Numbered from the stretch's first letter, positions 1-9,750 are shown. The stretch: DNA of 64,000 bases from Roseiarcus sp963770275 (GCA_963770275.1 CAVYPD010000007.1:83803-147802), one strand, 5' to 3'. Program-made: numbers and translations. Notes: generated by a model not told the origin, from the letters alone.

Positions 1-465
1 ACATTGTCGCGGGCACGGCGATGTTCGTGTCGAAGGATTACATCAAGACGATCGGCGTGATGGATGAGGACTTTTTCGTCTATCACGAGGATAGTGAATG
101 GTCGCTCCGCCGTGGAAAGTTCCGGCTGGGCTACGCGCACGAACTCGGTCGTCCACCATGTGGCTGGCGCGACCTCAGGTTCTGGTGGACCGCGTCCAAA
201 GCGGTCGCGGTTCAGTATTTACCTTACCGAGCGGAATCGGGTGATCATTGGGAAAAAACGATACCCCGCGGCTTGGCCTCTGCTCGCGGGCATCGCGCTA
301 CTGGAGACTTTGGAACTTCTGGTTCGCTTTCACTCATGGCGCTCGTTCACCATCGGCCTCAGTGGATGGTGGGCGGGCGTGAGCGGCGAAACGGGAATGC
401 CCGGGTTCATGCGAGCCGTTCAGGGACCGGCTACGAAAGTCTTTTTGCAACGCGCCGATTCGTAA
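1..465 (+). CDS. Family 2 glycosyltransferase, C-terminal part, frameshifted
   Basis: This is the 3' end of a glycosyltransferase whose start lies before the window. The visible part reads GTAMFVSKDYIKTIG followed by a DEDFFVYHEDSEW stretch. That matches the acceptor-side motif of GT2 enzymes (G-T-x-M, then D-E-x-F-F-x-Y-x-E-D). At about position 141 the reading frame moves by +1. Removing one A from the AA run at 142-143 gives YAHDSVVHHVAG, which continues smoothly to the stop at 463-465. The C-terminal part has a hydrophobic stretch after NRVIIGKKRYP, as in membrane-associated polysaccharide GTs. With the epimerase downstream and the RgpF-like gene at 9.8 kb it suggests surface polysaccharide synthesis. 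The sugar donor and acceptor cannot be told. The frame break may be a sequence error. Confidence 0.8.
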
Positions 466-624
466 GCAACGGTTTCTCGCGCAGCCGAGGAGCGTCGGAG
501 CACCGGAGGTGGATTCTTTTCGGGCGTCAGCACGAAAATGAAGGAGTTTTCTGGCAAAGCCACGCTTTCGGATTGAGCGTGAATTTTCGTGTGAAACAGT
601 GCTGAAACGGGAAAAGGGTCAACG

Positions 625-1626
625 ATGAAGGTCTTCGTTACGGGGGTTGCGGGGTTTCTCGGCAGCCATTTGGCTGATGCGATGCTTGCCGAAGGGCATC
701 AGGTTGTGGGGGTCGATAACCTCATCGGCGGGGAACTCGACAATGTTCCGTCGAAAGTTGATTTTCACCAGTTCGACTGCAACGACTTCAACCACATCCA
801 GAAGGTGTCGGAGGGCTGCGACATCTATTATCATTGCGCCGCGACGGCGTACGAAGGCCTATCGGTTTTCTCACCTCACTTCGTAACGCAGAACATTGTT
901 GGCGCGTCGGTGGCGATTTTCTCCGCCGCGGTCGCCAATCGCGCGAAGCGAGTCGTCTTCTGCTCTTCGATGGCGCGCTACGGCGCGCTCAAGCCGCCCT
1001 TCAGGGAGGACCAGGCGCCGAAGCCGCAGGATCCCTACGGAATCGGCAAGCTCGCCGCCGAGGACATTCTGCGCAATCTGTGCACCGTGCATGGCGTCGA
1101 ATATGTGATCGCGGTGCCTCACAACATTATCGGTCCGCGGCAGAAATGGGACGATCCTTTCCGCAACGTGGCGTCGATCATGATCAATTTGATGCTGCAA
1201 GGACGCCAGCCCATCATTTATGGGAACGGCAAGCAGAAGCGGTGCTTTTCGTTCATCGACGACTGTCTCTATTGCTTGAAGGAGATGGCGTTCCGCGACA
1301 ACGTCGTTGGCGAGATCATCAATATCGGTCCGGACGAGGAGACGATCACGATCATCGAACTCGCTGAGCGGATCGCCAATCAGCTACAGTTCAATCTCGA
1401 CCCCATCTTCATGAAAGGGCGACCGCAGGAAGTCGAGCACGCGTCGTGCTCTTCCGACAAGGCGAGAAAGCTCCTGCAGTACAAGACGTCAGTCGATCTC
1501 GACACAGGTTTGGCGAGCATGGTCGAGGCGATCAGGAGGCGAGGCACTCGCGACTTCAAGTATCACATCGATCTTGAGATCATAAACGAGAAGACGCCGA
1601 AGACCTGGAAAGACCGGTTGTTCTGA
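625..1626 (+). CDS. NAD-dependent epimerase/dehydratase (sugar nucleotide)
   Basis: A 333-residue extended short-chain dehydrogenase. The NAD-binding GxxGxxG motif is at residues 7-13 (GVAGFLG). The catalytic triad is present as a Ser-Ser-Met segment near 114-116 and YGIGK at 138-142. Length and layout match UDP-glucose 4-epimerase-like enzymes and sugar-nucleotide dehydratases acting in the cytosol. It lies 159 bases after the glycosyltransferase on the same strand, so it probably supplies an activated sugar for the same polysaccharide. The last 35 or so residues are charged and diverge from the family core. The exact sugar is not readable from the sequence. Confidence 0.88.
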   Translation: MKVFVTGVAGFLGSHLADAMLAEGHQVVGVDNLIGGELDNVPSKVDFHQFDCNDFNHIQKVSEGCDIYYHCAATAYEGLSVFSPHFVTQNIVGASVAIFSAAVANRAKRVVFCSSMARYGALKPPFREDQAPKPQDPYGIGKLAAEDILRNLCTVHGVEYVIAVPHNIIGPRQKWDDPFRNVASIMINLMLQGRQPIIYGNGKQKRCFSFIDDCLYCLKEMAFRDNVVGEIINIGPDEETITIIELAERIANQLQFNLDPIFMKGRPQEVEHASCSSDKARKLLQYKTSVDLDTGLASMVEAIRRRGTRDFKYHIDLEIINEKTPKTWKDRLF

Positions 1627-1665
1627 AGCCGGATCGCATGGCCTCGCCTTCCTTCTCTACGCGCC

Positions 1666-2559
1666 TCAGTATCGCCAGCGCTGCGCGCTGCTGATGAGAA
1701 AGTCGCGAAACGCGTGTATCCGCGCGACGTTCTTAAGCTCTTCGGTGTAGACAAGGAAGCAGTCCATCTCGGGCATGTCCGCCTGCGGCAGCAGACGGAC
1801 GAGTCCTGATTCCGGCTGCACGCAATAGTCGGGTAAGACGGCGATGCCGACGCCGTGTTCGACCGCGTGCGTCATCGCCGCCAGATTGTTGACCGTAATT
1901 TGTGGCGTCCGGTGAGACTTGGGGTCGCGGCCAACGCTCAGAAGTGAATTAAGATCGTACAAGAGATGCGTCGCCGTCGGCGCGCCGAACGCGACTAGAT
2001 GGTGTTGATCGAGATCCTCGACCTTGCGTGGTTGCGGATGCCGTCGCAGATAGTCGGCTGATGCGTAGGCGTGAAAATGCACGGTGAACAGACGTCGCCG
2101 AATTAAGTCCGGCTGGATCGGTTCGCGCAGCCTGAGCGCGACGTCCGCTTCTCGCATCCCAAGATCGAGATCGTCGTCCGACAACAGCAAGTGCAGCTTG
2201 ATCTCGGGGTAGAGATCGACGAACTCGCCGAGCCGCGGCGCTAGCCAGTTGGCGCCGAGACCCAATGTTGTCGTGACCCGCAATTCGCCGTGCGGCTTCT
2301 CGCGACTGTCTATGAGTCGGCTGCGCACGGCGTCGAGTTTGAGAACAACGTCGCGCACGGCGCCGAGCAGCATTTCGCCCTGTTCGGTCAGAATGAGGCC
2401 GCGCGCGTGCCGATGAAACAGCGGCGTGCCAAGGTCAGCCTCCAGCGCTCCGACCTGACGACTTATCGCCGACTGGCTGAGACCCAGCGTCTCGCCGGCG
2501 TGGGTGAATGACCCAGCGTCGGCGGCCGCCTGAAAGACGCGCAGCTTATCCCAGTCCAT
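1666..2559 (-). CDS. LysR family transcriptional regulator
   Basis: A 297-residue LysR regulator. The N-terminal winged helix-turn-helix spans about residues 1-60 (FxxxADAGSFTHAGETLGLSQSAISRQVGALE). It is followed by a linker helix and a substrate-binding domain with the usual LRVTTTLGLGANWLAPRL opening. It is encoded just upstream of trxB on the same strand side, an arrangement seen in several alphaproteobacteria. The effector and targets are unknown. Confidence 0.93.
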   Translation of the reverse strand: MDWDKLRVFQAAADAGSFTHAGETLGLSQSAISRQVGALEADLGTPLFHRHARGLILTEQGEMLLGAVRDVVLKLDAVRSRLIDSREKPHGELRVTTTLGLGANWLAPRLGEFVDLYPEIKLHLLLSDDDLDLGMREADVALRLREPIQPDLIRRRLFTVHFHAYASADYLRRHPQPRKVEDLDQHHLVAFGAPTATHLLYDLNSLLSVGRDPKSHRTPQITVNNLAAMTHAVEHGVGIAVLPDYCVQPESGLVRLLPQADMPEMDCFLVYTEELKNVARIHAFRDFLISSAQRWRY

Positions 2560-2633
2560 GAACGTTTCCTCGGCCCCACGAGGCCATCGAGATTTCGTTA
2601 CTTATTTGCCTGGCGCCGTCGCCGGAATTATTT

Positions 2634-3606
2634 TTATTCGGCCGCCGCCCGTTCCGGTTCTTCAGCGGCGAGCCAGCGCTCGGCCTCGAGCGCCGCCATG
2701 CAGCCGAGGCCGGCCGCCGTGACCGCCTGACGGAACACGTCGTCCGCGACGTCGCCGGCGGCGAACACGCCCTCGACGCTAGTCGTCGTCGAACCGGGCG
2801 CAGTCTGAACGTAGCCGTTGGTCTTGAGGGCGACCTGGCCGCGCACCAGTTCGGTCGCCGGCTCGTGCCCGATCGCGACGAAGACGCCGTCGACCGTGAG
2901 ATCGTCGAGCGCGCCGGTCACTACGTTCCGCAGCCGGATTGCGGTCACGCCGCGCGGGGGCGCTTCCCCTAGAATCGAACTCGACGACGGTGTTCCAGCG
3001 GATTGAGACGTTGTGACGGGAGGCCAAGCGCTCGCTTAATATTTTCTCCGCCCGGAACGAGTTGCGACGATGCACGACGGTGACATGGGCGGCGAGGTTG
3101 GACAGATGCAGCGCCTCCTCGACCGCGGTATTGCCGCCCCCGATCACGGCCACCGTCTTGCCGCGGAAAAAGAACCCGTCACAGGTCGCGCAAGCCGAGA
3201 CGCCAAAGCCTTTGAACGCCTCTTCGCTTGCGAGGCCCAGATATTTGGCCTTCGCTCCGGTCGCAAGAATGATCGCCTCCGCGGCGAAGGTGCGACCGCT
3301 GTCGCAGCGAATGATGAACGGCCTCTGTCCGAGCTCGAGCGCGACCACGTATTCGCTCTCGATCCGTGCGCCAACGTGATCGGCTTGCGTCCGCATTTGC
3401 TCCATCAGCCAGGGTCCCTGGATTGGATCGGCGAATCCGGGATAATTCTCCACATCGGTGGTGGTCATCAACTGGCCGCCTTGCTCGAACCCGGCCAGCA
3501 CTAGAGGCTTCAACAGAGCGCGCGCGGCGTAAATCGCTGCGGTGTAGGCGGCCGGCCCCGAGCCAATGATAACAAGGCGCTCACGCTCAATTCTGGACGA
3601 GGACAA
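2634..3606 (-). CDS. trxB: Thioredoxin reductase, frameshifted
   Basis: NADPH-dependent flavoenzyme that reduces thioredoxin in the cytosol. The first part has the FAD-binding GSGPAA at residues 15-20, the redox-active CATC at 139-142 and a second nucleotide-binding GGGNTA. The last 100 residues, which include the FAD-binding VFAAGDVADD, lie in another frame. The switch is a +1 shift at about position 2968, beside an AGGGGAAGCGCCCCC stretch. Together the two parts give a full-length TrxB of about 320 residues with nothing missing. The gene is normally important for redox balance, so a sequence error is more likely than true loss. Confidence 0.9.
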
Positions 3607-3761
3607 CTCCCACCCCCGGATACTATCGCCGCCTAACGAGCCCCTTCCCGGGTTCTGACAGCGTCGTCCTTATATGGGGACGGAGGTTCAGCTACAACGG
3701 CGGCTCAAGCTAAAAACCTGCCTTCACCCGTGCTAGGCAAATAACAACACGACGAGTCCGC

Positions 3762-4025
3762 TCAATCTGCGGACGGCAGCCGGCGTATGACAAATTCGAT
3801 CTGATCGTCCGCGACCTCCCGCCAAGATTCGATCTCGGTCATATAGGCCGCTTTGGGGAAGCGCTCGAACCATTCGCGCGCCTTGGCGCGGGCTTCGTCG
3901 CGTGGCAGGCAAAAGGTCTCGCGCCGCCATGCGTCCTCTGCGGCGGCCGCGTGAGAACGCCTGCTGCGCCGACTGGCGGCGCGGTCAGCGAGATCGATCG
4001 GCTTCTTGGTCCCGGTCGCCATCAA
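3762..4025 (-). CDS. Conserved hypothetical small basic protein
   Basis: An 87-residue ORF starting MMATGTKKPIDLADRAA. It has a Lys/Arg-rich N-terminal third and a more ordinary C-terminal half (EARAKAREWFERFPKAAYMTEIESWR). There is no signal peptide or membrane segment. It lies between the DMT transporter and trxB on the same strand. Residue use looks like a real protein, but I do not recognise a family or function. Confidence 0.6.
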   Translation of the reverse strand: MMATGTKKPIDLADRAASRRSRRSHAAAAEDAWRRETFCLPRDEARAKAREWFERFPKAAYMTEIESWREVADDQIEFVIRRLPSAD

Positions 4026-4048
4026 GGGCCCTCTTCAGGGCCAGGAGG

Positions 4049-5041
4049 CTAGCGCGATTTCTGCCCAGTGGGGAGTTGGGGATTGCGTCGCGTCACATTA
4101 GAGTTAGCGCCAGACAGGGCGCGGGGCAGGCGGCCGTCAATGAAGGCGAGGCCGATCGCAATCAGCGCGAAGCCGAGAAACTGCCGCGCGAGTAGCCGTT
4201 CCTGTAGAAACAGCGCGCCGAGGACCACTGAGGTCGCGGGCGCCAGAAGGGTAACCAGCAGCACATTGGTTGCGCCCGCGCCGGATAGAATGCGGAAATA
4301 GACGACATAGGCCAGCGCCGTGCAAAACGCGGCGATCGCGAATACCGACGCGACGACTCCCACGCTCGGGACCGGAAGCGACCATGGCCTGTCCACGAGG
4401 AGCGCGAGGGGGATAAGGTAGATCGCGCCCGCTGTCGCCTGTCCGGTGGCGACATCGAGGGGTTCAAGCCCGAGAGCGCGGACGCGCCTCGCGAATACGG
4501 CCGACACGGCATAGCTCAGCGCCGCCAACAGCACCGCGCCTTCCGCCCATGCGTTAACGTTCGCTTGCCCCCAGAGCAGGTCCGGCCCGATAACCCAGGC
4601 GACGCCTGCCACGCCTGCGGCGGTCCCGATGATTTTGAAACGGCTCAACTTCTCCTCGACCGTAAAGACATGCGCGACGAGCACAGCGAAGAGCGGCGTC
4701 GCCGCGTTGAGGATTGAGGCGAGGCCGGCCGCCAGATGGGTCTGCCCCCAGGCGATCAAGGCAAAGGGCAGGGCGTTGTTGCCGAGTCCGAGCAGCGCGA
4801 GAGCGGCCAGAGCCTTGCCGCTCCTCGGCAGCTTTGCGCCGGTCAGCGGAGCGCTCGCCCACAGCAGGAGAGCAGCGAGCCCAACCCTTAAGGCCGCCAG
4901 GGTCAAGGGGGGCAACTCCTTCACGGCAACGCCGATGAAGAAGAACGACCCGCCCCACAGCAGGGACAAAAGAGCCAGAAGGCCCCATTCGCGCGCCGTC
5001 ATCGCGCGCTGCGCGACCGTCATCGCCGCTGTCCCCCTCAA
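4049..5041 (-). CDS. EamA/DMT family transporter
   Basis: About 325 residues with ten hydrophobic segments in two five-helix repeats, the layout of drug/metabolite transporters of the EamA (RhaT) family in the inner membrane. The first repeat has LLSLLWGGSFFFIGVAV, the second SYAVSAVFARRVRALG. The initiation codon could be the first Met or MTVAQRAMTAREW six residues later. Such proteins usually export small metabolites or amino acids. The substrate is unknown. The downstream end is 24 bases from the small hypothetical gene on the same strand, so the two may be cotranscribed. Confidence 0.9.
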   Translation of the reverse strand: MRGTAAMTVAQRAMTAREWGLLALLSLLWGGSFFFIGVAVKELPPLTLAALRVGLAALLLWASAPLTGAKLPRSGKALAALALLGLGNNALPFALIAWGQTHLAAGLASILNAATPLFAVLVAHVFTVEEKLSRFKIIGTAAGVAGVAWVIGPDLLWGQANVNAWAEGAVLLAALSYAVSAVFARRVRALGLEPLDVATGQATAGAIYLIPLALLVDRPWSLPVPSVGVVASVFAIAAFCTALAYVVYFRILSGAGATNVLLVTLLAPATSVVLGALFLQERLLARQFLGFALIAIGLAFIDGRLPRALSGANSNVTRRNPQLPTGQKSR

Positions 5042-5110
5042 ACGCTTGTGTTGCGTCTCGGACTAGCAGCGCACTCGTGGCTCGTCCGCCCGATTCCTGC
5101 TGTCCAATTC

Positions 5111-6625
5111 TCAGCGGCGCGCGGCAGGCGGAAAGCGGGCCATCGCCTCGAGGTCATCGAGATCCATGGAATTGCGCACGTATTGACGCGATGCTTTCTG
5201 GAACGGCTGAAAATCCCAGGCCTGGATCTTGCCCCTGCTGAGCGCCGCGTCGACGAGTCGGCGCCGGCGCTGGCTATCGCGGATCCGCGCGTCCAACTCG
5301 GCCAAATCCCAGCGCTTTCCAACCTCCGCGCGAAACTCGGCGATGACCTCAGCAAAAGTCGGATTGTCTGCAAGGTTGTCGCGCTCGCGCGGGTCGCGAT
5401 TGACGTCGAACAATTGGTCGGGGTCGACGGGCGAGTGGATGAATTTGAATGCGCCGCGGCGGATCATCACGATCGGCGCAATCGCGCCTTCGGCCAGATA
5501 TTCGCCAATCGCTTCGTCATGTCCTCCGGCGCCGCGGAGATGAGGCGCCAAGCTGCGCCCGTCGAGGCCGATTCCGAGCGATTGTGCATTCCCGCCCGCG
5601 AGGTCGATGAGCGTCGGCATGAGATCGATAAGCGAGACGCTCGCGGCGACGCGGCGCGGCTCGAAGCGGCCGGGACTTGCGACGACCAGCGGCACGCGGG
5701 ACGCGCCGTCGAGGAAGCTCATTTTGTACCAAAGGCCGCGTTCGCCCAGCATCTCGCCGTGATCGCTGGTGAGGATAACGATCGTGTCCTCGGCCAAGGC
5801 GGCGGATCGGAGCGCCTGCATGAGCCGGCCGAGCAGGTCGTCGATATAGGCGATTCCGCCGTAATAGGCGTGGCGCGCGGCGCGCACCTGACCCTCGGTC
5901 ACGGGTTCGGCGTCCATCGCGCAAACGTGGCGCAGGCGGCGCGAATGCGCATCGAGCGCGTTCCCGGACGCCGGCATGTCGATGTCCTCGTCGCGGTAGA
6001 GGTCCCAGTAGCGCTGCTGCACAGCGAAGGGGTCATGCGGATGCGAGAATGAAGCGACCAGCAGAAAAGGCCGGTCGTCTCTTGATCGCGCGAGATCGAA
6101 GATCGCGCGTTCCGCCATGAACGCCGTCTCGTCGTCGAAGTCGAGTTGGTTCGAGCGCACGCATAACCCCGCGTCTCGAACCGAGCTCATGTTGTGGTAC
6201 CAGCTCGGACGATGCTCGGGGCGATCCCAGTCCGGCGTCCAATTAAAGTCGGCGGGATAGATGTCGGTCGTTAGCCGCTGCTCGAACCCATGCAGCTGAT
6301 CGGGCCCGCAGAAGTGCATCTTGCCCGAGAGAATGGTGCGATAGCCGCGAACCCTGAGAGCGTGTGCGAAGGTCGGAATGTCGGCTGCGAACTCAGCCGC
6401 ATTGTCATAGACCCGCGTGCGCGACGGCAAAAGGCCAGACATGAACGAGGCGCGCGACGGCGCGCACAAGGGGCTCGCGCAATATGCGCTGTCGAACACG
6501 ACGCCGTCTCGCGCGAGCGCCTGCATATTTGGCGCGCGGACGAGGGGATGGCCATAGATGGGCAGAAACGCCGGCGCCATCTGGTCGGCCATGACGATGA
6601 GAATGTTAGGCGCTTTGGCGGTCAT
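5111..6625 (-). CDS. betC: Choline-sulfatase
   Basis: A 504-residue type I sulfatase that hydrolyses choline-O-sulfate to choline and sulfate. The active-site C-A-P-S-R is at residues 54-58, where Cys54 would be converted to formylglycine. The N-terminal metal-binding NILIVMADQM and the later SDHGEMLGERGLWYKMS are present. BetC-specific stretches such as SGKMHFCGPDQLHGFE and TTDIYPADF support choline-sulfatase over arylsulfatase. No betA, betB or choline transporter is nearby, so the choline would feed a pathway encoded elsewhere. Length is normal for BetC. Confidence 0.88.
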   Translation of the reverse strand: MTAKAPNILIVMADQMAPAFLPIYGHPLVRAPNMQALARDGVVFDSAYCASPLCAPSRASFMSGLLPSRTRVYDNAAEFAADIPTFAHALRVRGYRTILSGKMHFCGPDQLHGFEQRLTTDIYPADFNWTPDWDRPEHRPSWYHNMSSVRDAGLCVRSNQLDFDDETAFMAERAIFDLARSRDDRPFLLVASFSHPHDPFAVQQRYWDLYRDEDIDMPASGNALDAHSRRLRHVCAMDAEPVTEGQVRAARHAYYGGIAYIDDLLGRLMQALRSAALAEDTIVILTSDHGEMLGERGLWYKMSFLDGASRVPLVVASPGRFEPRRVAASVSLIDLMPTLIDLAGGNAQSLGIGLDGRSLAPHLRGAGGHDEAIGEYLAEGAIAPIVMIRRGAFKFIHSPVDPDQLFDVNRDPRERDNLADNPTFAEVIAEFRAEVGKRWDLAELDARIRDSQRRRRLVDAALSRGKIQAWDFQPFQKASRQYVRNSMDLDDLEAMARFPPAARR

Positions 6626-6823
6626 TCAGGATCCTCGCTCGGCCGTCTCTATCTCGATGCGGGCGCAGGCGCTCTACCTTTTTTCGGTTCCCCAAAGCCG
6701 TGTGTTGTAACGGTTCACATTTCGGGAAACAGGTAGCTGGCGAGCAACCTCGTTCCGACTAACGCCCGCTGTCTTTCTGGGCATCCTCTTGGCGAGTCAA
6801 AGAGGCTGTGATAGAAACAAACC

Positions 6824-8074
6824 ATGAACATTCAGATCGAGGCAAGCCTTCAGCGGAAGCTGGCTATCCTTGCGGACGCCGCGAAATACGACGCTTCCTG
6901 CGCGTCTTCCGGAGCCGGCGGTCGAAACTCGCGCGACGGCAAAGGGCTTGGATCCACGACGGGCTCGGGTATCTGTCACGCTTACACGCCGGACGGCCGG
7001 TGCGTTTCGCTCCTCAAGGTGCTGCTCACGAATTTCTGCGTCTACGACTGCGCTTTTTGCGTCAATCGCCTGTCGAGCAACACGCCGCGCGCGCGCTTCA
7101 AGGTCGAGGAGATTGTGGCGCTCACGCTGGGCTTTTATCGCCGCAACATGATCGAGGGATTGTTTCTTTCGTCGGGGATCGCGAAATCGGAAGATCACAC
7201 GATGGAGGAGATGGTCCGCGTCGCCGAGACGCTACGGCGCGATCACGACTTCAGGGGCTACATTCATCTAAAGGCGATCGCAGGAGCGTCACAGGATCTG
7301 ATGGAGCGCGCCGGCCGGGCCGCGGATCGGCTTTCAGTGAATGTCGAACTGCCGGTCGACGACGCGCTTGTCCGCCTTGCGCCCCAGAAGGATGCTCAAG
7401 TCATCCGCAAAGCAATGGGCGGCCTTCGGCTGCGCCTCGACGAAACGAAAGAAGAGAAACGGAAAACGCCGCACGCTCCGCGGTTCGCTCCGGCCGGCCA
7501 AAGCACGCAGATGATCATCGGCGCCGACGAGACGAACGATCGAGACATCATCGCCCGCTCGGCCTCGCTCTATGCGTCATACGGCCTGCGGCGCATCTAC
7601 TATTCCGCCTTCAGCCCTATTCCGTCCGCCTCGCAAAGCTTACCGCTTCGCCGTCCGCCGCTGATGCGCGAGCATCGTCTTTATCAAGCCGACTGGCTGA
7701 TGCGCTACTACGGCTTCGCGGCGGAGGAGATCGTTGGTGCCGCTAGCGACGGCATGCTCGATCTCGAGCGCGATCCGAAGCTCGCTTGGGCTTTGCGCAA
7801 CCGGGCTCTCTTTCCGATCGACGTCAACCGCGCTCCGCGCGAGACGCTCCTGCGCGTGCCAGGCTTGGGCGCTCGCGTTGTCAAGCGCATCCTGACTGCG
7901 CGCCGGCATGTCACGCTGCGGATCGATGATCTCGCTCGTCTCGTCCACTCGCTAGACGCAGTGCGTCCGTTTGTCGTCACGCCCGACTGGCGGCCGACCG
8001 GCCTCATCGACTCCGCCTTCGCTTGCGGCAAGCTTGCGAGTCGCGGTTCGCGTCAGCTCGATCTTTTTGCATGA
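6824..8074 (+). CDS. Putative DNA modification/repair radical SAM protein (TIGR03916 type)
   Basis: A 416-residue radical SAM protein. The [4Fe-4S]-binding CX3CX2C motif is at Cys72, Cys76 and Cys79 (FCVYDCAFC). The C-terminal part contains a helix-hairpin-helix-like DNA-binding stretch (VPGLGARVVKRIL). This is the family that co-occurs with the UdgX/DUF4130 protein encoded immediately downstream. The spacing to that gene's GTG is 16 bases, so they form an operon. Its reaction has not, to my knowledge, been established. A role in DNA repair or base modification is inferred from the HhH motif and the partner. Confidence 0.9.
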   Translation: MNIQIEASLQRKLAILADAAKYDASCASSGAGGRNSRDGKGLGSTTGSGICHAYTPDGRCVSLLKVLLTNFCVYDCAFCVNRLSSNTPRARFKVEEIVALTLGFYRRNMIEGLFLSSGIAKSEDHTMEEMVRVAETLRRDHDFRGYIHLKAIAGASQDLMERAGRAADRLSVNVELPVDDALVRLAPQKDAQVIRKAMGGLRLRLDETKEEKRKTPHAPRFAPAGQSTQMIIGADETNDRDIIARSASLYASYGLRRIYYSAFSPIPSASQSLPLRRPPLMREHRLYQADWLMRYYGFAAEEIVGAASDGMLDLERDPKLAWALRNRALFPIDVNRAPRETLLRVPGLGARVVKRILTARRHVTLRIDDLARLVHSLDAVRPFVVTPDWRPTGLIDSAFACGKLASRGSRQLDLFA

Positions 8075-8090
8075 GTGTGGGCAGGGCGCC

Positions 8091-9593
8091 GTGAAGATCG
8101 TTAGCCTGGAAAGCGAGATTGATTTCGAAGGTTTTCGTCGAGTCGCGCGCGCGGCCGCGGCGAGCGGAGTGAGGCCTGATGCAATCCGTTTTGTGACGGA
8201 GAATGCGGAGGAAGGGAGCGACCTTTTCTCAGAGCAAGAAGCGCCTGAACCCCCGACGACAGGCGCGGCGCTGCGCGTGCCTCCCCGTTTTCTCGACCTG
8301 GCCGATCTGGTTTGCCGACATAAGGAGCCGACCCGCTACGATCTGCTTTACGCAGCCCTCCTGCGACTGCGGGAGACGCCGCGCTTCCTGGAGATCGCAA
8401 GCGATCCGCTGGTGCGACGGCTTGAGGACATGGAGCGCGCGGTGCGGCGGGATCGCCACAAAATGACCGCCTTCGTCCGCTTTCGCGAAATCAATACGCC
8501 GGACGGGTCGCGATTCGTCGCTTGGTTTGAACCCTCGCATTACATCGAAGAACTCACGGCGCCGTTTTTCGTCGACCGTTTCGCTTCAATGCAGTTTGCG
8601 ATCCTGACCCCACGGACCTCGATCCTCTGGGATGGAACTTTGCGCTTTGGTCCCGGCGCGCGGCGTGAGGACGCGCCGCCGCTCGACGATTTCGCCGGCG
8701 CGTGGGACGTCTACTACCGTTCCATCTTCAATCCGGCTCGGCTGATGAAGCGGGCCATGCTCAAGGAGATGCCGAAGAAATATTGGGCCAATCTCCCTGA
8801 AACGCGTCAGATCCCGGCCATGTCTTCGAGCGCTCAACTTCGCGAGGCGCAGATGGTTGCGGCGCAGCCGTCCGAGGTCGAGCCGGGAGCAATGAGAGTC
8901 GCCGCGCGCTTCGCTGAGGCCCGCACGCCTCGCGAGCCTGCTGACGGCTATGAATCGCTTCTGCGCGAGGCGAAAGCTTGTCGCCTCTGTTCCCTTGCCG
9001 ATTGCGCGACGCAAACGGTGTTCGGCGAAGGTCCGATGCAGGCCCGCGCGATCTTCGTTGGCGAGCAGCCCGGTGATCAAGAGGATCTTCAAGGTCGTCC
9101 CTTCGTCGGGCCCGCGGGCATGCTGCTGCGCTCGGCTTTGCGCGACGCCGGCTTCTCAGAGGTCGAATGCTATCTCACGAATGCGGTCAAGCATTTCAAG
9201 TTCATACCGCGCGGAAAACGGCGCATCCACAAGACGCCTGGCGTGCGCGAGATTGATCACTGCCGCTGGTGGCTGGACCGCGAGTTCGCTTTGGTGGAAG
9301 CGCCGCTCGTCGTCACGCTGGGCGCGAGCGCGCTTCGCGCCGTGGCGGGACCGTCGGCGCGGCTTGCTGACATGCGCGGACGGCCAATCGCGTTCGGCGC
9401 ACGGACGTTGCTGCCGACGATCCATCCCGCCTATCTGCTTCGACTCCCGGACCCAGCCGCAAAGGAGGCTGAGACCCGCGCCTTTGCCCACGACTTAAAG
9501 CAAGCAGCTTTCCTCGCTGAGGGAGGCTGGCAGGAAAATGACCGTCGATCGCGCCCATCGAGCGGGCAACCGCTGTCAAGGGCAGGTCATTAG
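8091..9593 (+). CDS. UdgX-family uracil-DNA glycosylase fused to an N-terminal DUF4130/TIGR03915 domain
   Basis: A 500-residue fusion. Residues 1-240 are the TIGR03915/DUF4130 domain found beside the radical SAM partner. Residues 280-490 are a family 4/5-like uracil-DNA glycosylase domain with GEQPGDQED at 324-332 and the UdgX hallmark KRRIH at 376-380. In characterised UdgX that His forms a covalent bond with the DNA after uracil is excised. Cys297 and Cys300 are candidate Fe-S ligands. I chose the GTG at 8091 because the longer upstream ORF overlaps the radical SAM gene and reads as noise, while conserved sequence begins VKIVSLESEIDFEGF. Confidence 0.88.
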   Translation: MKIVSLESEIDFEGFRRVARAAAASGVRPDAIRFVTENAEEGSDLFSEQEAPEPPTTGAALRVPPRFLDLADLVCRHKEPTRYDLLYAALLRLRETPRFLEIASDPLVRRLEDMERAVRRDRHKMTAFVRFREINTPDGSRFVAWFEPSHYIEELTAPFFVDRFASMQFAILTPRTSILWDGTLRFGPGARREDAPPLDDFAGAWDVYYRSIFNPARLMKRAMLKEMPKKYWANLPETRQIPAMSSSAQLREAQMVAAQPSEVEPGAMRVAARFAEARTPREPADGYESLLREAKACRLCSLADCATQTVFGEGPMQARAIFVGEQPGDQEDLQGRPFVGPAGMLLRSALRDAGFSEVECYLTNAVKHFKFIPRGKRRIHKTPGVREIDHCRWWLDREFALVEAPLVVTLGASALRAVAGPSARLADMRGRPIAFGARTLLPTIHPAYLLRLPDPAAKEAETRAFAHDLKQAAFLAEGGWQENDRRSRPSSGQPLSRAGH

Positions 9594-9675
9594 GGGACGG
9601 CGCTAGCCGTTCGCGCGACGGGTCCGAATCGAAATGCGCTGTAGAACATTATCAAAGTGTGTTTTTAGCCGCTTT

Positions 9676-9750
9676 GAAGTTGCAGAAAAATGGGCCTAAG
9701 CCTTTGAAAACGAGGAGTCGCGCGCAGAATTGCGTGCCCTTTGAACGGAG
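9676..9750 (+). repeat. Dispersed repeat, copy A
   Basis: About 70 bases sharing the core GTTGCAGAAAAATGGGCCTA with two other intergenic sites in this window (copies at 19,045-19,120 and 22,950-23,030). After the core comes AAGC, then a TTGAAAA-like spacer and GAGTCGCG. This copy is the most diverged on its 3' side. It lies in the 262-base gap before the RgpF-like gene, which otherwise shows nothing coding. Confidence 0.6.

Noticed and set aside
5048..6052. A 334-residue ORF on the plus strand
   Set aside because: It lies entirely opposite betC and has the composition of an antisense shadow.
7971..8090. Longer N terminus for the UdgX-fusion gene
   Set aside because: The extra 40 residues lie opposite the radical SAM gene end and have no family resemblance; conserved sequence begins at the GTG at 8091.
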